From FCB group bacterium (GTDB lineage: Bacteria; Zixibacteria; MSB-5A5; GN15; JAAZOE01): a stretch of DNA of 38,377 nucleotides. Made by a program: the position numbers and the translations under genes. The notes below the pieces were generated by a model. It made no database searches. It saw only the letters and a program-made list of their open reading frames with translations, and was not told the DNA's origin. The DNA lies in the NCBI GenBank assembly GCA_024231695.1, contig JAAEQF010000562.1, forward strand, positions 1 to 38,377, in the 5' to 3' direction. How positions within the stretch are numbered: the first letter of the stretch is position 1; every line of letters begins with the position of its first letter. This document shows, piece by piece, positions 9,561-16,925 of the stretch.

Positions 9561-10313
9561 ATGACAAAAATCTTAATGATTACATGTTTTTGTATGCTCA
9601 GCATGGCTACTGGGATAAAAAGCCAAGAGGGTTGCTGCGATCCTCAACTGGATGCTTTATCAGGTAGCACGGGTTATGCGATAAGAGGCTCGGGAAACCG
9701 ATGTGAAGGAATATATAAGCGGAACACTGGATCTCACTTTGAAATTGTATCCATTTTGTTTCAAAAACTGAATTATGATCTTGCAAACGAGACGATTTTG
9801 AAGGTTTCAACGCCCGAATATGATTCCACCAGCAATGATACGATTCATATAAGGGCATACTCTCTCAGGGAGAATCCCAATAATTACTACTATCGAATGG
9901 ATGGATACTTCGTGAGAGATGATATCCTTCTGTGGCCGGTGGGCGATGTATTGGAGCCTTTGGAATTATCGGATAAAATGATTGGTTTGTTTGGTTGGCT
10001 GGGAACTTATGAAGACAGATTATACATCCCGCTGAGTGTCCAACAACAGTCCGATTCTGATCCAACTGCTGATTTTAGTAAAATATTACTGAAAGTCCGC
10101 TGGTCTGTCGGAGTCGAACAAGTAAAATGGAAAATTATAGGTGATGATCAACAAGAAAACGACTGGATGGTTATTGCCGAAAGTTCATTACCTCCTTTAC
10201 GTCCGGTGACCATAGGAATTCCGTCAGGCCCATCCGGACCGGTAAAGATTAAGGTTGCCGTGTTGCGCAATGGCAGCTGGCCTTCCAAAACAATAGAACT
10301 GATGAGGCCGTAA
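9561..10313 (+). CDS. Exported hypothetical protein, beta-rich
   Basis: The 250-residue protein begins with a signal peptide (KILMITCFCMLSMATGIKS). The mature part has a Cys pair (GCCDPQ) at its start and a beta-sandwich-like pattern, including ILLKVRWSVGVEQVKWKI and a closing IPSGPSGPVKIKVAVLRNG. No lipobox is convincing, no catalytic motif is visible and I do not recognise a family. It lies 37 bp after the anchored protein and 2 bp before the next start codon, so it belongs to the same operon. Periplasmic or outer-surface location is inferred from the signal peptide. Confidence 0.68.
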   Translation: MTKILMITCFCMLSMATGIKSQEGCCDPQLDALSGSTGYAIRGSGNRCEGIYKRNTGSHFEIVSILFQKLNYDLANETILKVSTPEYDSTSNDTIHIRAYSLRENPNNYYYRMDGYFVRDDILLWPVGDVLEPLELSDKMIGLFGWLGTYEDRLYIPLSVQQQSDSDPTADFSKILLKVRWSVGVEQVKWKIIGDDQQENDWMVIAESSLPPLRPVTIGIPSGPSGPVKIKVAVLRNGSWPSKTIELMRP

Positions 10314-10315
10314 TC

Positions 10316-11299
10316 ATGCCAACCGATAAATCGGAAATTAAGTGGTATCATGGTTTTGCCAAAGCGGCAAAAAAACTCCCCGACTATATGTTGGCCGTTT
10401 TTTCACTCATAATTGTCGGCGGTTTGTGGCTGGTTCCGGGATCGACTATACAACCATCCAAGGTATATCTGAAATTAACCAGTTCGGCCGTTTCATTCAC
10501 ATTGGTAGAAACGACAATGCTGGGTGATGGATGTGATCTGGATAAAAGTACTGTTTGTGTGAAGCAGCTCGATTCTTTATCATTTCGCCCTCTTGGATCG
10601 GTGGCAGTCAGCTCTAAATATGGCGAGGCATGGGCACAGGTTAATCAGTCCACATCGATTTTGGAGGAGATCCGCATTGATAGTGGGAACACCGTTCTAA
10701 TAATGCAAAGTGGCGGGTTGACCACAATCTCCACCCGCGGAGGCGATGTTCGAGGTCGAATCGGTGTTAACGGTTCCGGACAAATCGAGGTTGGTTCCGG
10801 GGCGTTTGAACCAGATACGATCCATTCGTTTTCACTGGTTGGCCCCGAAGATTTGGAGTTCTGGGCATCAGGTACTGAATTGGGAGGATTGGTATTTTTG
10901 GCAAAGTTTCAGGAGGCATTCGAACTCTCTGGGGTCAGGATCAAAAATCTGGAATTTACCAGACCTGATTTGTCGGATCAAGACCTGGTTTTGCTGGAAT
11001 CCTCGATTGAACAGGGAACATTGACACTCCCGGAAATCTCAAAATCGGTAGATATTATCAAGGGCGAGATTTTATCGCTTCATATCTCCGAAGGTCTGCT
11101 CGTCGGATTACAGGTTTCTGAAATGATCGAATTGTATTTTGTAGGTACTGCTGACCAAATAAAACTGGGTCCCAAGGGCTACGACCATGAGCTGACGCCT
11201 TCGCTGCTTGAATTTGTTTATTACCGGGAGAAATGGATACTGCTATTCAGTGCGATAATGTTCGTATTTGGCACACTAAGGAGTATAAAAAAGCCATGA
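10316..11299 (+). CDS. Two-pass membrane protein with large extracytoplasmic beta domain
   Basis: The 327-residue protein has a charged N-terminus, a first membrane segment at about 24-42 (YMLAVFSLIIVGGLWLVPG), a ~255-residue beta-rich middle (ILEEIRIDSGNTVLIMQSGG, RGRIGVNGSGQIEVGSG) and a C-terminal membrane segment (ILLFSAIMFVFGTL) closed by RSIKKP. The positive charges at both ends suggest that both termini are cytoplasmic and the middle is periplasmic. I see no enzymatic motif and no known family. Its stop overlaps the start of the next gene (ATGA at 11296-11299), a sign of translational coupling with the protease-barrel protein. It may link that protein to the inner membrane; this is inference from context. 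Confidence 0.72.
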   Translation: MPTDKSEIKWYHGFAKAAKKLPDYMLAVFSLIIVGGLWLVPGSTIQPSKVYLKLTSSAVSFTLVETTMLGDGCDLDKSTVCVKQLDSLSFRPLGSVAVSSKYGEAWAQVNQSTSILEEIRIDSGNTVLIMQSGGLTTISTRGGDVRGRIGVNGSGQIEVGSGAFEPDTIHSFSLVGPEDLEFWASGTELGGLVFLAKFQEAFELSGVRIKNLEFTRPDLSDQDLVLLESSIEQGTLTLPEISKSVDIIKGEILSLHISEGLLVGLQVSEMIELYFVGTADQIKLGPKGYDHELTPSLLEFVYYREKWILLFSAIMFVFGTLRSIKKP

Positions 11300-12462
11300 A
11301 TAAATTGATATATTGTGTACGGATTTTAGTAATCACGTTATCATTCATCGCCTTGAGTGTTATCGATGCTGCTGCCAAGACGAATGCGACCGATTTATTG
11401 GCCCGTTTAAAACACAATGTTGTCTCTATCAATGCGCAATACCGCTCCGATAATAGTCAGGATGGATTCGGATTTATTATCGCCGAGGAGGCCAATTCAT
11501 TATATATCGCGACGGCCAAACATCTTCTTGTTTCCGGGAATCCGGATGACGAATTGAAAAACATCTTTGTCAAATTCAGTACATACCAGATGGATGATTA
11601 CCCCGCGGATCTAGTGTATATGGATTCTAAATATGACTTTGCAATTATTAAAACCGCTCGGCTGGAAGGAGTGTCATGGGTAAGAAAATGCCTTGGTTCC
11701 AAAGAGAATCTTAAGCGGGATCAGGAAGTATGGTTTATCGGTAAGTATGGAAGACTGCATCTCTCGGCCAATCCCGGCAGAATAAACGCCGTCATGTATT
11801 ACAATACTATCATTACAATCGAAGGCTTTGAAATAGCGCCAGGAACCTCGGGAGCACCGATTATTTGCGAAGACGGTATTATTGGAATGATCGTCCGGCA
11901 TACCGGTACAGATGTTGAAGGGATTACTATTCCGTTGATAAAGGATATTGTGATAAAATCCGACCGGCCGTGGAATCTGCAAAAAACGGGAACAAAATAC
12001 CGCACGGGTTTTTATACGGGGATCGGATTTGGTGTGGGGCAAGCTGATATTCAGAATGAGAATATTGAGGGTGCCCAGCAATCGCGTACCGGGATTGACC
12101 TGGAAATTCGCCTGGGATGGGCCTATTCAGATAATCTAATGATTGGCTTTGAGAACGAAATGTGGTATCGGAGCGATGATGGACAGATTTATAGGCATGA
12201 TAGCTATGCCATGCTCTTAACCTATTACTTTGGTGAACGATCATACATAAAGCTGGGACCTTCATATGTTTGGACGAAAGCTGAACCGCTGGCCATTATA
12301 AAGAAGGAATCGGGTATTGGATTCGTCGGTGGAATAGGGGCAGAGTATCAACTAAATGCCAACCTAACTGCCGGACCTGGTATTACCATAGTATATCATA
12401 AATTGGATAACGTGTCAGTCATATACGGATCACTGGCATTGAATTTTACATGGTTCCTGTAA
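11296..12462 (+). CDS. Trypsin-like serine protease fused to an outer-membrane beta-barrel
   Basis: The 388-residue product has a signal peptide (YCVRILVITLSFIALSVIDA, cleaved near AAAK) and then a trypsin-like domain with the full triad in order: His76 (IATAKHLL), Asp114 (SKYDFAIIK) and Ser185 (APGTSGAPI). Residues ~236-388 form about eight alternating amphipathic strands (TGFYTGIGFGVGQADI, GIDLEIRLGWAY, LMIGFENEMWYR, SYAMLLTYYFG and others), ending LALNFTWFL with aromatics as in outer-membrane proteins. An even strand number would place the protease on the periplasmic side. The start is ATG 11296, overlapping the upstream stop; an in-frame start at 11233 would lie inside the previous gene and displace the signal peptide. 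It is the last gene of the envelope operon. A Deg/Htr-like protease joined to a barrel is an unusual architecture. Confidence 0.8.
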   Translation: MNKLIYCVRILVITLSFIALSVIDAAAKTNATDLLARLKHNVVSINAQYRSDNSQDGFGFIIAEEANSLYIATAKHLLVSGNPDDELKNIFVKFSTYQMDDYPADLVYMDSKYDFAIIKTARLEGVSWVRKCLGSKENLKRDQEVWFIGKYGRLHLSANPGRINAVMYYNTIITIEGFEIAPGTSGAPIICEDGIIGMIVRHTGTDVEGITIPLIKDIVIKSDRPWNLQKTGTKYRTGFYTGIGFGVGQADIQNENIEGAQQSRTGIDLEIRLGWAYSDNLMIGFENEMWYRSDDGQIYRHDSYAMLLTYYFGERSYIKLGPSYVWTKAEPLAIIKKESGIGFVGGIGAEYQLNANLTAGPGITIVYHKLDNVSVIYGSLALNFTWFL

Positions 12463-12498
12463 TAGACAAATTTGAATAGTGAAGCGGTATTATTTACC

Positions 12499-12652
12499 TG
12501 TGCCATATTTGTGCCAGGGCTTCAGTAAAACAGACAAAACCAAACACAAACAAAAAATGGAATCTCCTTGCCATATTTAGACTTAAACCCTAAATAGCAC
12601 TCTTTCAATAGCTTGTAAAATATCCTGTCGGAGAATCCCAACTTCCCCGCCA
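12499..12652 (+). repeat. Attachment-site repeat, copy 2
   Basis: Second copy of the repeat at 4050-4216, in the same orientation, about 85% identical. The two GTGCCA hexamers (12500, 12511) keep their 11-bp spacing, and TCCTGTCGGAGAATCCCA is conserved exactly. The acceptor-like end has drifted (AACTTCCCCGCCA). An integrase 3' fragment starts less than 100 bp downstream, so this copy was probably the att end of a second, internally deleted integrase module. Confidence 0.68.
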
Positions 12653-12699
12653 CAAGCGAAGCTTGTTTTTGGCTGTCGCGAGTTCAACCGAAATTTCTA

Positions 12700-13017
12700 C
12701 TTCAAAATCAAAGTTCTGTATATCTTACGGCTGCCAATAGGCAAGCAAATCGAAAACAGGCTTTGTCTGCTATCACTGGTATGAGAAAGACCAAACTCCG
12801 CCGCATACTGATTAAAATCGGTCAGGAAGCAGGTATCAAAGAGCTGACCACTCTCCATGCCCTTCGTCACACCTTCGCCAGTCAGCTTATTATTAATAGT
12901 GTTGATCTCCCAACTGTCCAAAAACTCATGGGGTATTCAGATATTCAGACCACCATAATCTACGCTCATCTCGCACCTGATCATCTGGCTGATGCGGTAG
13001 ATAAGCTGGGCTTTTGA
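12700..13017 (+). pseudogene. Truncated tyrosine integrase, C-terminal catalytic part
   Basis: The stretch encodes the end of a phage-type integrase: ANRQANRKQALSAITGMRK, then the HxxR box (LHALRHTFASQL), LMGYSDIQTT (the usual GH is GY) and the tyrosine nucleophile in IIYAHLAPDHL. The longest in-frame start codon gives only 84 residues (12763-13017), while homology to the fragment at 27941 begins at about 12732. The first catalytic Arg and everything N-terminal are missing. It follows repeat copy 2 directly, so the 5' half of this integrase was deleted. It is most likely inactive. Confidence 0.75.
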
Positions 13018-13336
13018 GCTTCAGCAATATTCTCGATCAATTGTTAGTGCAGCTATTCTCAGTCATCTTGAAGTACCACAGAAATCCATGGTATTCTAAT
13101 ACTGGCTAACGTTGGAACGAATTAGAGGGGCAGGTCAGAAAAGTAATCCTAACAGCCAAAAATCTTACCCTGTTTCCAAAATATCCACTTCCTCCTATTG
13201 ACAAATTATTATTAGACAACTATTTAGTGTCATGGGTTGCGTTTTTTGTCCTGAAACAATAAGCGATTGCCGAGGTGATCAGCTTGAACAGGCTGACACA
13301 GCTCCGGTCGTGCTCGGCTAATCGGTTTTTTAGATT
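13018..13336. other. Intergenic region upstream of the histidine kinase
   Basis: The region marks the junction between the AT-rich accessory block and the GC-richer metabolic block. No coding frame is supported. A promoter candidate is listed separately at 13198-13226. Confidence 0.5.
13198..13226 (+). promoter_or_regulatory. Predicted promoter for the kinase/regulator pair
   Basis: A perfect TTGACA (13198-13203), a 17-bp spacer and TATTTA (13221-13226), about 110 bp upstream of the kinase start codon. The -10 element is only a moderate match. Confidence 0.45.
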
Positions 13337-15088
13337 ATGTACCAACACGACGAACATATCGATTTCGACTCATTCCTTTATAGACAGCATAATGATATCC
13401 GTGATCTGATGCGGCAGTTTCTTCAGATTGCCAGCCGGGGAATTTCTCGGGCCGATTATTTGGAACGAATTTTCAGTTTAATTCTGTCCTGGTCCAAAAG
13501 CAACATGATCAGGATCGTGTTTTTTGATAACGACCGCAGATATTTCTGTGAATTAAAGGCTAAAGGCTCGCAACCGTTTCAATTGACCACCTCCCGAATC
13601 TCGAAAGGCCAAGCCGATATTTGTAATTGGTGCGCCGCCGAAGATTCCGCCCTGGAACGGATTTGCGCCGATATTATCAACAAGCGAAACGATCCGTCAA
13701 TGCCATGGATTACCAACTGCGGTAGTTTTTTGGCTGAAGATATTTCTGCCCTGCCTGATGCGGTCTTGCCACAGAAAGAATATTCCGGCTACCAGGGTTT
13801 GAAAATATCAGCATCCTGCCGATCGCTGGTCATAATCCCCATCGACGGCTTGCAGGGCCGTAACGGCCTGCTTCAGATGGAATCCGAGACCGCCGGCCAT
13901 TTTACTCGTAGTCGCATCGATTTTCTGGAAAGACTGGTGCAGGTTTTGGGTTTTGCGCTTGATTGGCGCGATTTGCGCATTGCCCATCGCGAACGAGTTA
14001 AGGAACTGACCTGTGTTTACGGTCTTATTCGCTTGGTGGCCCAGGCAGATATTTCACTTGACACCGTCCTCCACAATGCTGTCAAACTCCTGCCACCGGC
14101 CTGGTTGTATTCGGAAGTGACCGCTGGGAAAATCATTTTTGACGACAAAGCATATACTACTCCCGGTATCGAAAACATCGTCCAGAGCATAAAGGCCGAC
14201 ATTTTTGTCGATGAAACTCGGCGAGGCGAGGTCGTGGTTGGATATACGGAAGAACAACCGTTTCTCGATGAAGGTCCTTTTCTAAGCGAAGAGCGTCATC
14301 TCATCAACACTATTGCCAGCGAATTGGCTTTTATCATTGAGCAAAACCTTCATACCGAAGAAAAATTGAAATTGCAGGCTCAATTGCGACGGGCCGACCG
14401 TCTGGCAACAATCGGTCAGCTGGCGGCTGGAGTGGCTCATGAGCTCAATGAACCGCTGGCCAATATCATGGGTTTTGCCCAATTGGCGTCTAAAGATCCG
14501 GGATTGATAGACCAGACCAAAAGCGATTTGGACAAAATTGTCTCGGCTACACTCCATGCCCGGGAAATCATTAAAGACCTGCTGGTCTTCGCCCGTGAGG
14601 CTAAAAAGGTCAGGGTCAGTTTCAATCTCAATGAATTGATCCAGGACGGTCTCTTCTTTCTCGAATCCCGCTTCGTTAAAGCGGGGATAAGTCTTGAATG
14701 CGAACTCGATCCGGAATTGCCCGAGATTGAGGCCGACCGCTCGCAGATATTACAGGTTTTAACCAATTTGGTCGTCAATTCGGTTCAGGCCATGTCCGAT
14801 GGCGGCCGTTTGCGAATCGGTACCAGTTTTCGGGGTGAATCGATCTATCTGATCGTCGAAGATACCGGGACCGGTATCGACCAGAAGATATTGAATGAAA
14901 TATTTAATCCCTTCTTTACCACTAAGGACATTAATGAGGGCACCGGTTTGGGATTGTCTGTAGTGCATGGTATTATTACTTCGCATGGTGGCGAAATCGA
15001 TGTGAATAGTGGAGAAGGAAAGGGCACCAAATTCACTATCCGCCTGCCGCGGCAAGCGATACCCTTTCCAGATGAGGCCACATCATAA
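13337..15088 (+). CDS. Soluble two-GAF sensor histidine kinase (NtrB-like output)
   Basis: The 583-residue kinase has no membrane segment, so it senses a cytoplasmic signal. Two GAF-like domains occupy about 30-205 and 225-335. A HisKA helix carries the phosphorylated His368 (AAGVAHELNEPLANIMGF), followed by the ATPase domain with the N box (LTNLVVNSVQAM), G1 (VEDTGTGI), F box (NPFFTTK) and G2 (GTGLGLSVVHGI). The first GAF domain carries four Cys (96, 99, 110, 128; ICNWC at the start), which could bind a metal or act as a redox switch; this is inference. The stop codon overlaps the start of the response-regulator gene (TAATG at 15086-15090), so the two form a translationally coupled pair. The second GAF resembles the N-terminus of the PEP-binding protein at 23551. 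Confidence 0.93.
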   Translation: MYQHDEHIDFDSFLYRQHNDIRDLMRQFLQIASRGISRADYLERIFSLILSWSKSNMIRIVFFDNDRRYFCELKAKGSQPFQLTTSRISKGQADICNWCAAEDSALERICADIINKRNDPSMPWITNCGSFLAEDISALPDAVLPQKEYSGYQGLKISASCRSLVIIPIDGLQGRNGLLQMESETAGHFTRSRIDFLERLVQVLGFALDWRDLRIAHRERVKELTCVYGLIRLVAQADISLDTVLHNAVKLLPPAWLYSEVTAGKIIFDDKAYTTPGIENIVQSIKADIFVDETRRGEVVVGYTEEQPFLDEGPFLSEERHLINTIASELAFIIEQNLHTEEKLKLQAQLRRADRLATIGQLAAGVAHELNEPLANIMGFAQLASKDPGLIDQTKSDLDKIVSATLHAREIIKDLLVFAREAKKVRVSFNLNELIQDGLFFLESRFVKAGISLECELDPELPEIEADRSQILQVLTNLVVNSVQAMSDGGRLRIGTSFRGESIYLIVEDTGTGIDQKILNEIFNPFFTTKDINEGTGLGLSVVHGIITSHGGEIDVNSGEGKGTKFTIRLPRQAIPFPDEATS

Positions 15089-16419
15089 TGCCCACTACCA
15101 CACCGAAATACAGCATTCTCGTTGTCGATGATTCTCAGGATACACTGGAAATACTGGAACGAAACCTGATTTCGTGCGGCTACCATGTTTTTACTGCCCG
15201 GGCCGTAAGCGAAGCCACTCGCATGCTGGAAAAAGTACCGATCGATTTGGTCATCACCGATTACATGATGCCGCAGGTTAGCGGTATCGACCTTATTCAA
15301 TATGTGCGGGATAATTATCGTCATACCGAAATAATGATGATTACCGGTTACCCTTCTATCGGTGGTGCTGTTGAGGCGGTTCAACTGGGCGCAGCCGATT
15401 ATCTTAAAAAACCATTTACCGAAGAAGAATTGTTCGCCTCGGTCGAGAAGGCTCTGAAACACCTGCGGGAAAGGCGAGCGGTTTATGACGCCGGCGATAC
15501 GGATAAGCCCGGTACTTACGGTATTATTGGCCGGTCGATAGTGATTAAAGATATATTTTCCGTTATCGAGAAAGCCGCTTCCACTTCGGCCAATGTACTT
15601 ATTACTGGAGAAAGTGGCACGGGTAAGGAACTAGTAGCACGCGCGATCCATTATCATGGACAAAACGCAGCCTATCCGTTTGTCCCAGTCAACTGTGGTG
15701 GCATACCCGAAGGCCTTTTGGAAAGCGAACTGTTCGGCCATGTCAAAGGCTCTTTCACCGGTGCCGTCCGCTCCCGAACCGGCTTCTTTGAGGCGGCCAA
15801 TCACGGGACCATTTTTCTGGACGAGATCAGTGAAACCAGTTTAAGTATGCAAGTCCGGTTGTTGCGCGTATTGCAGGATAAAGTCTTTTGTATGGTTGGC
15901 GACACCAAAAGCAGAAAAGCTGACGTTCGCATTATCGCCGCTACCAATAAAAACCTGCGCAATCATATCGGGCTCGGCGCTTTTAGAGAAGACCTGTTCT
16001 TCCGGTTAAGTGTGCTCAATATCAAAGTGCCGCCTTTGCGTGAGCGCGACGACGATATCCTCTTGTTAGTCAAAGATTTCGCCTCAAGGTATTCCAAAGA
16101 AATGCGCCGCTCTCCGGTCGAATTTTCCTCCAATGCCCTGCGTATAATGAAAAGTTATGCCTGGCCCGGTAATGTCCGGGAATTGGAAAACATGGTTCAA
16201 CGGCTTATGGTTATGCATGATAGTGATATTATCGACGCACCCGATTTACCATCGTATATGCGCGACGATCTTTATCACAAGGCCAACCTGCAAAGAACGT
16301 TGGAGGAAGTCGAAATAGAACATATTCGCAATGTCCTGGCCAGCGTTGGCGGTAACAAATCGCAGGCTGCCAAAATCCTTGGTATCGACCGCAAAACTCT
16401 CCGTGAAAAACTGAAATAA
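15088..16419 (+). CDS. NtrC-family sigma-54-dependent response regulator
   Basis: The 443-residue protein has a receiver domain (acidic DD at 14-15, phospho-acceptor Asp58 in LVITDYMMP, Lys108 in LKKPF). The AAA+ activator domain has Walker A GESGTGKE (Lys180), ESELFGH, the sigma-54 contact loop as GSFTGA (221-226; GAFTGA in most relatives), Walker B IFLDEI and the arginine-bearing ATNKNL region. A Fis-type helix-turn-helix closes it (GGNKSQAAKILGIDRKTLRE). It is coupled to the upstream kinase. The sigma-54 promoter at 16630-16645 lies 210 bp downstream of its stop and is the obvious target, which would make the metabolic operon respond to this two-component pair. Confidence 0.95.
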   Translation: MPTTTPKYSILVVDDSQDTLEILERNLISCGYHVFTARAVSEATRMLEKVPIDLVITDYMMPQVSGIDLIQYVRDNYRHTEIMMITGYPSIGGAVEAVQLGAADYLKKPFTEEELFASVEKALKHLRERRAVYDAGDTDKPGTYGIIGRSIVIKDIFSVIEKAASTSANVLITGESGTGKELVARAIHYHGQNAAYPFVPVNCGGIPEGLLESELFGHVKGSFTGAVRSRTGFFEAANHGTIFLDEISETSLSMQVRLLRVLQDKVFCMVGDTKSRKADVRIIAATNKNLRNHIGLGAFREDLFFRLSVLNIKVPPLRERDDDILLLVKDFASRYSKEMRRSPVEFSSNALRIMKSYAWPGNVRELENMVQRLMVMHDSDIIDAPDLPSYMRDDLYHKANLQRTLEEVEIEHIRNVLASVGGNKSQAAKILGIDRKTLREKLK

Positions 16420-16448
16420 TAAACCTATCATATTGGGGCGAAATTCCC

Positions 16449-16471
16449 CAGTGGGGAGAAATCCCCCACTG
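16449..16471 (+). terminator. Hairpin terminator candidate after the regulator gene
   Basis: A perfect 8-bp stem (CAGTGGGG / CCCCACTG) with a 7-nt loop starts about 30 bp after the regulator stop codon. The following bases become T-rich only about ten bases later, so termination may be partial. It would separate the regulatory pair from the sigma-54-controlled operon. Confidence 0.5.
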
Positions 16472-16552
16472 TACCTCCGGATAATTTTATTTCATTCTTT
16501 TTCACAGTCTTTCAGTGAATTCCTTTTTGCTTGAATGATATTTCGTAGTGTG

Positions 16553-16605
16553 ATGCGAGGCAAGGTGATATCGCATGGCGATCCGAAGACACAGCTCACC
16601 TTCGG
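16553..16605 (+). promoter_or_regulatory. Paired dyads, candidate activator binding sites (UAS)
   Basis: Two perfect interrupted palindromes lie next to each other: ATGCGA-N12-TCGCAT (16553-16576) and CCGAAG-N11-CTTCGG (16583-16605). They end 25 bp before the -24 element, about 50-105 bp upstream of the predicted transcription start. This is where NtrC-type activators commonly bind. Which dyad is the operator cannot be told from sequence alone. Confidence 0.45.
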
Positions 16606-16629
16606 GCGTTTCGTATACTAAAATCATGT

Positions 16630-16645
16630 TGGCATACCGTTTGCA
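16630..16645 (+). promoter_or_regulatory. Sigma-54 (-24/-12) promoter
   Basis: TGGCATACCGTTTGCA fits the consensus TGGCAC-N5-TTGCW at every fixed position except the sixth (T for C), with the required GG-to-GC spacing. It lies directly downstream of a gene for an NtrC-type activator and about 280 bp upstream of the first metabolic gene. Long leaders of this kind occur, but the 16646-16925 leader shows no motif I recognise. Confidence 0.7.
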
Positions 16646-16925
16646 GTATTCATCCTAACTGGCAATTGTTGAATATGGGAGAGACTGGGATTCTGATGAT
16701 GTTTCAAAGCTCGATTTTCAATCGCCTTTTTCATCTGTTTTTAAATCCCATTATATCGGTATCAACATCGCACAATGATAAACATCCGGTTCATATCGGG
16801 GCGTCGCTATCCCGTAACGGTATATCCGTCGTTCTTCTATGTCGCGATATAATATTCCGAACAAAACCGATAATCCCGGCGACCATCGAGAGACGGTTTC
16901 AAATCTGTCCTATGGAAGGATAACC

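Larger units (their letters stand above)
16420..16925. other. Regulatory intergenic region (506 bp)
   Basis: This stretch separates the kinase/regulator pair from the redox operon and holds the terminator, dyads and sigma-54 promoter listed separately. The leader after the promoter contains an 85-codon open frame (16666-16923) without a matching ribosome site or protein-like composition, and I do not annotate it. Confidence 0.6.

Noticed and set aside
12661..12700. Possible second tRNA piece (GCGAGTTCAACC) after att repeat copy 2
   Set aside because: It resembles a T-arm for only about 12 bases and is not followed by a pairing acceptor stem or CCA.
4327..13017. Cargo simply inserted into one integrase gene, splitting it in two
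   Set aside because: A second att repeat stands between the cargo and the 3' integrase part, and the middle of the gene is missing, so two partly deleted modules explain the layout better.
16666..16923. 85-codon frame in the leader of the redox operon
   Set aside because: It lies inside the predicted sigma-54 leader, lacks a suitably placed ribosome site and has no protein-like pattern.
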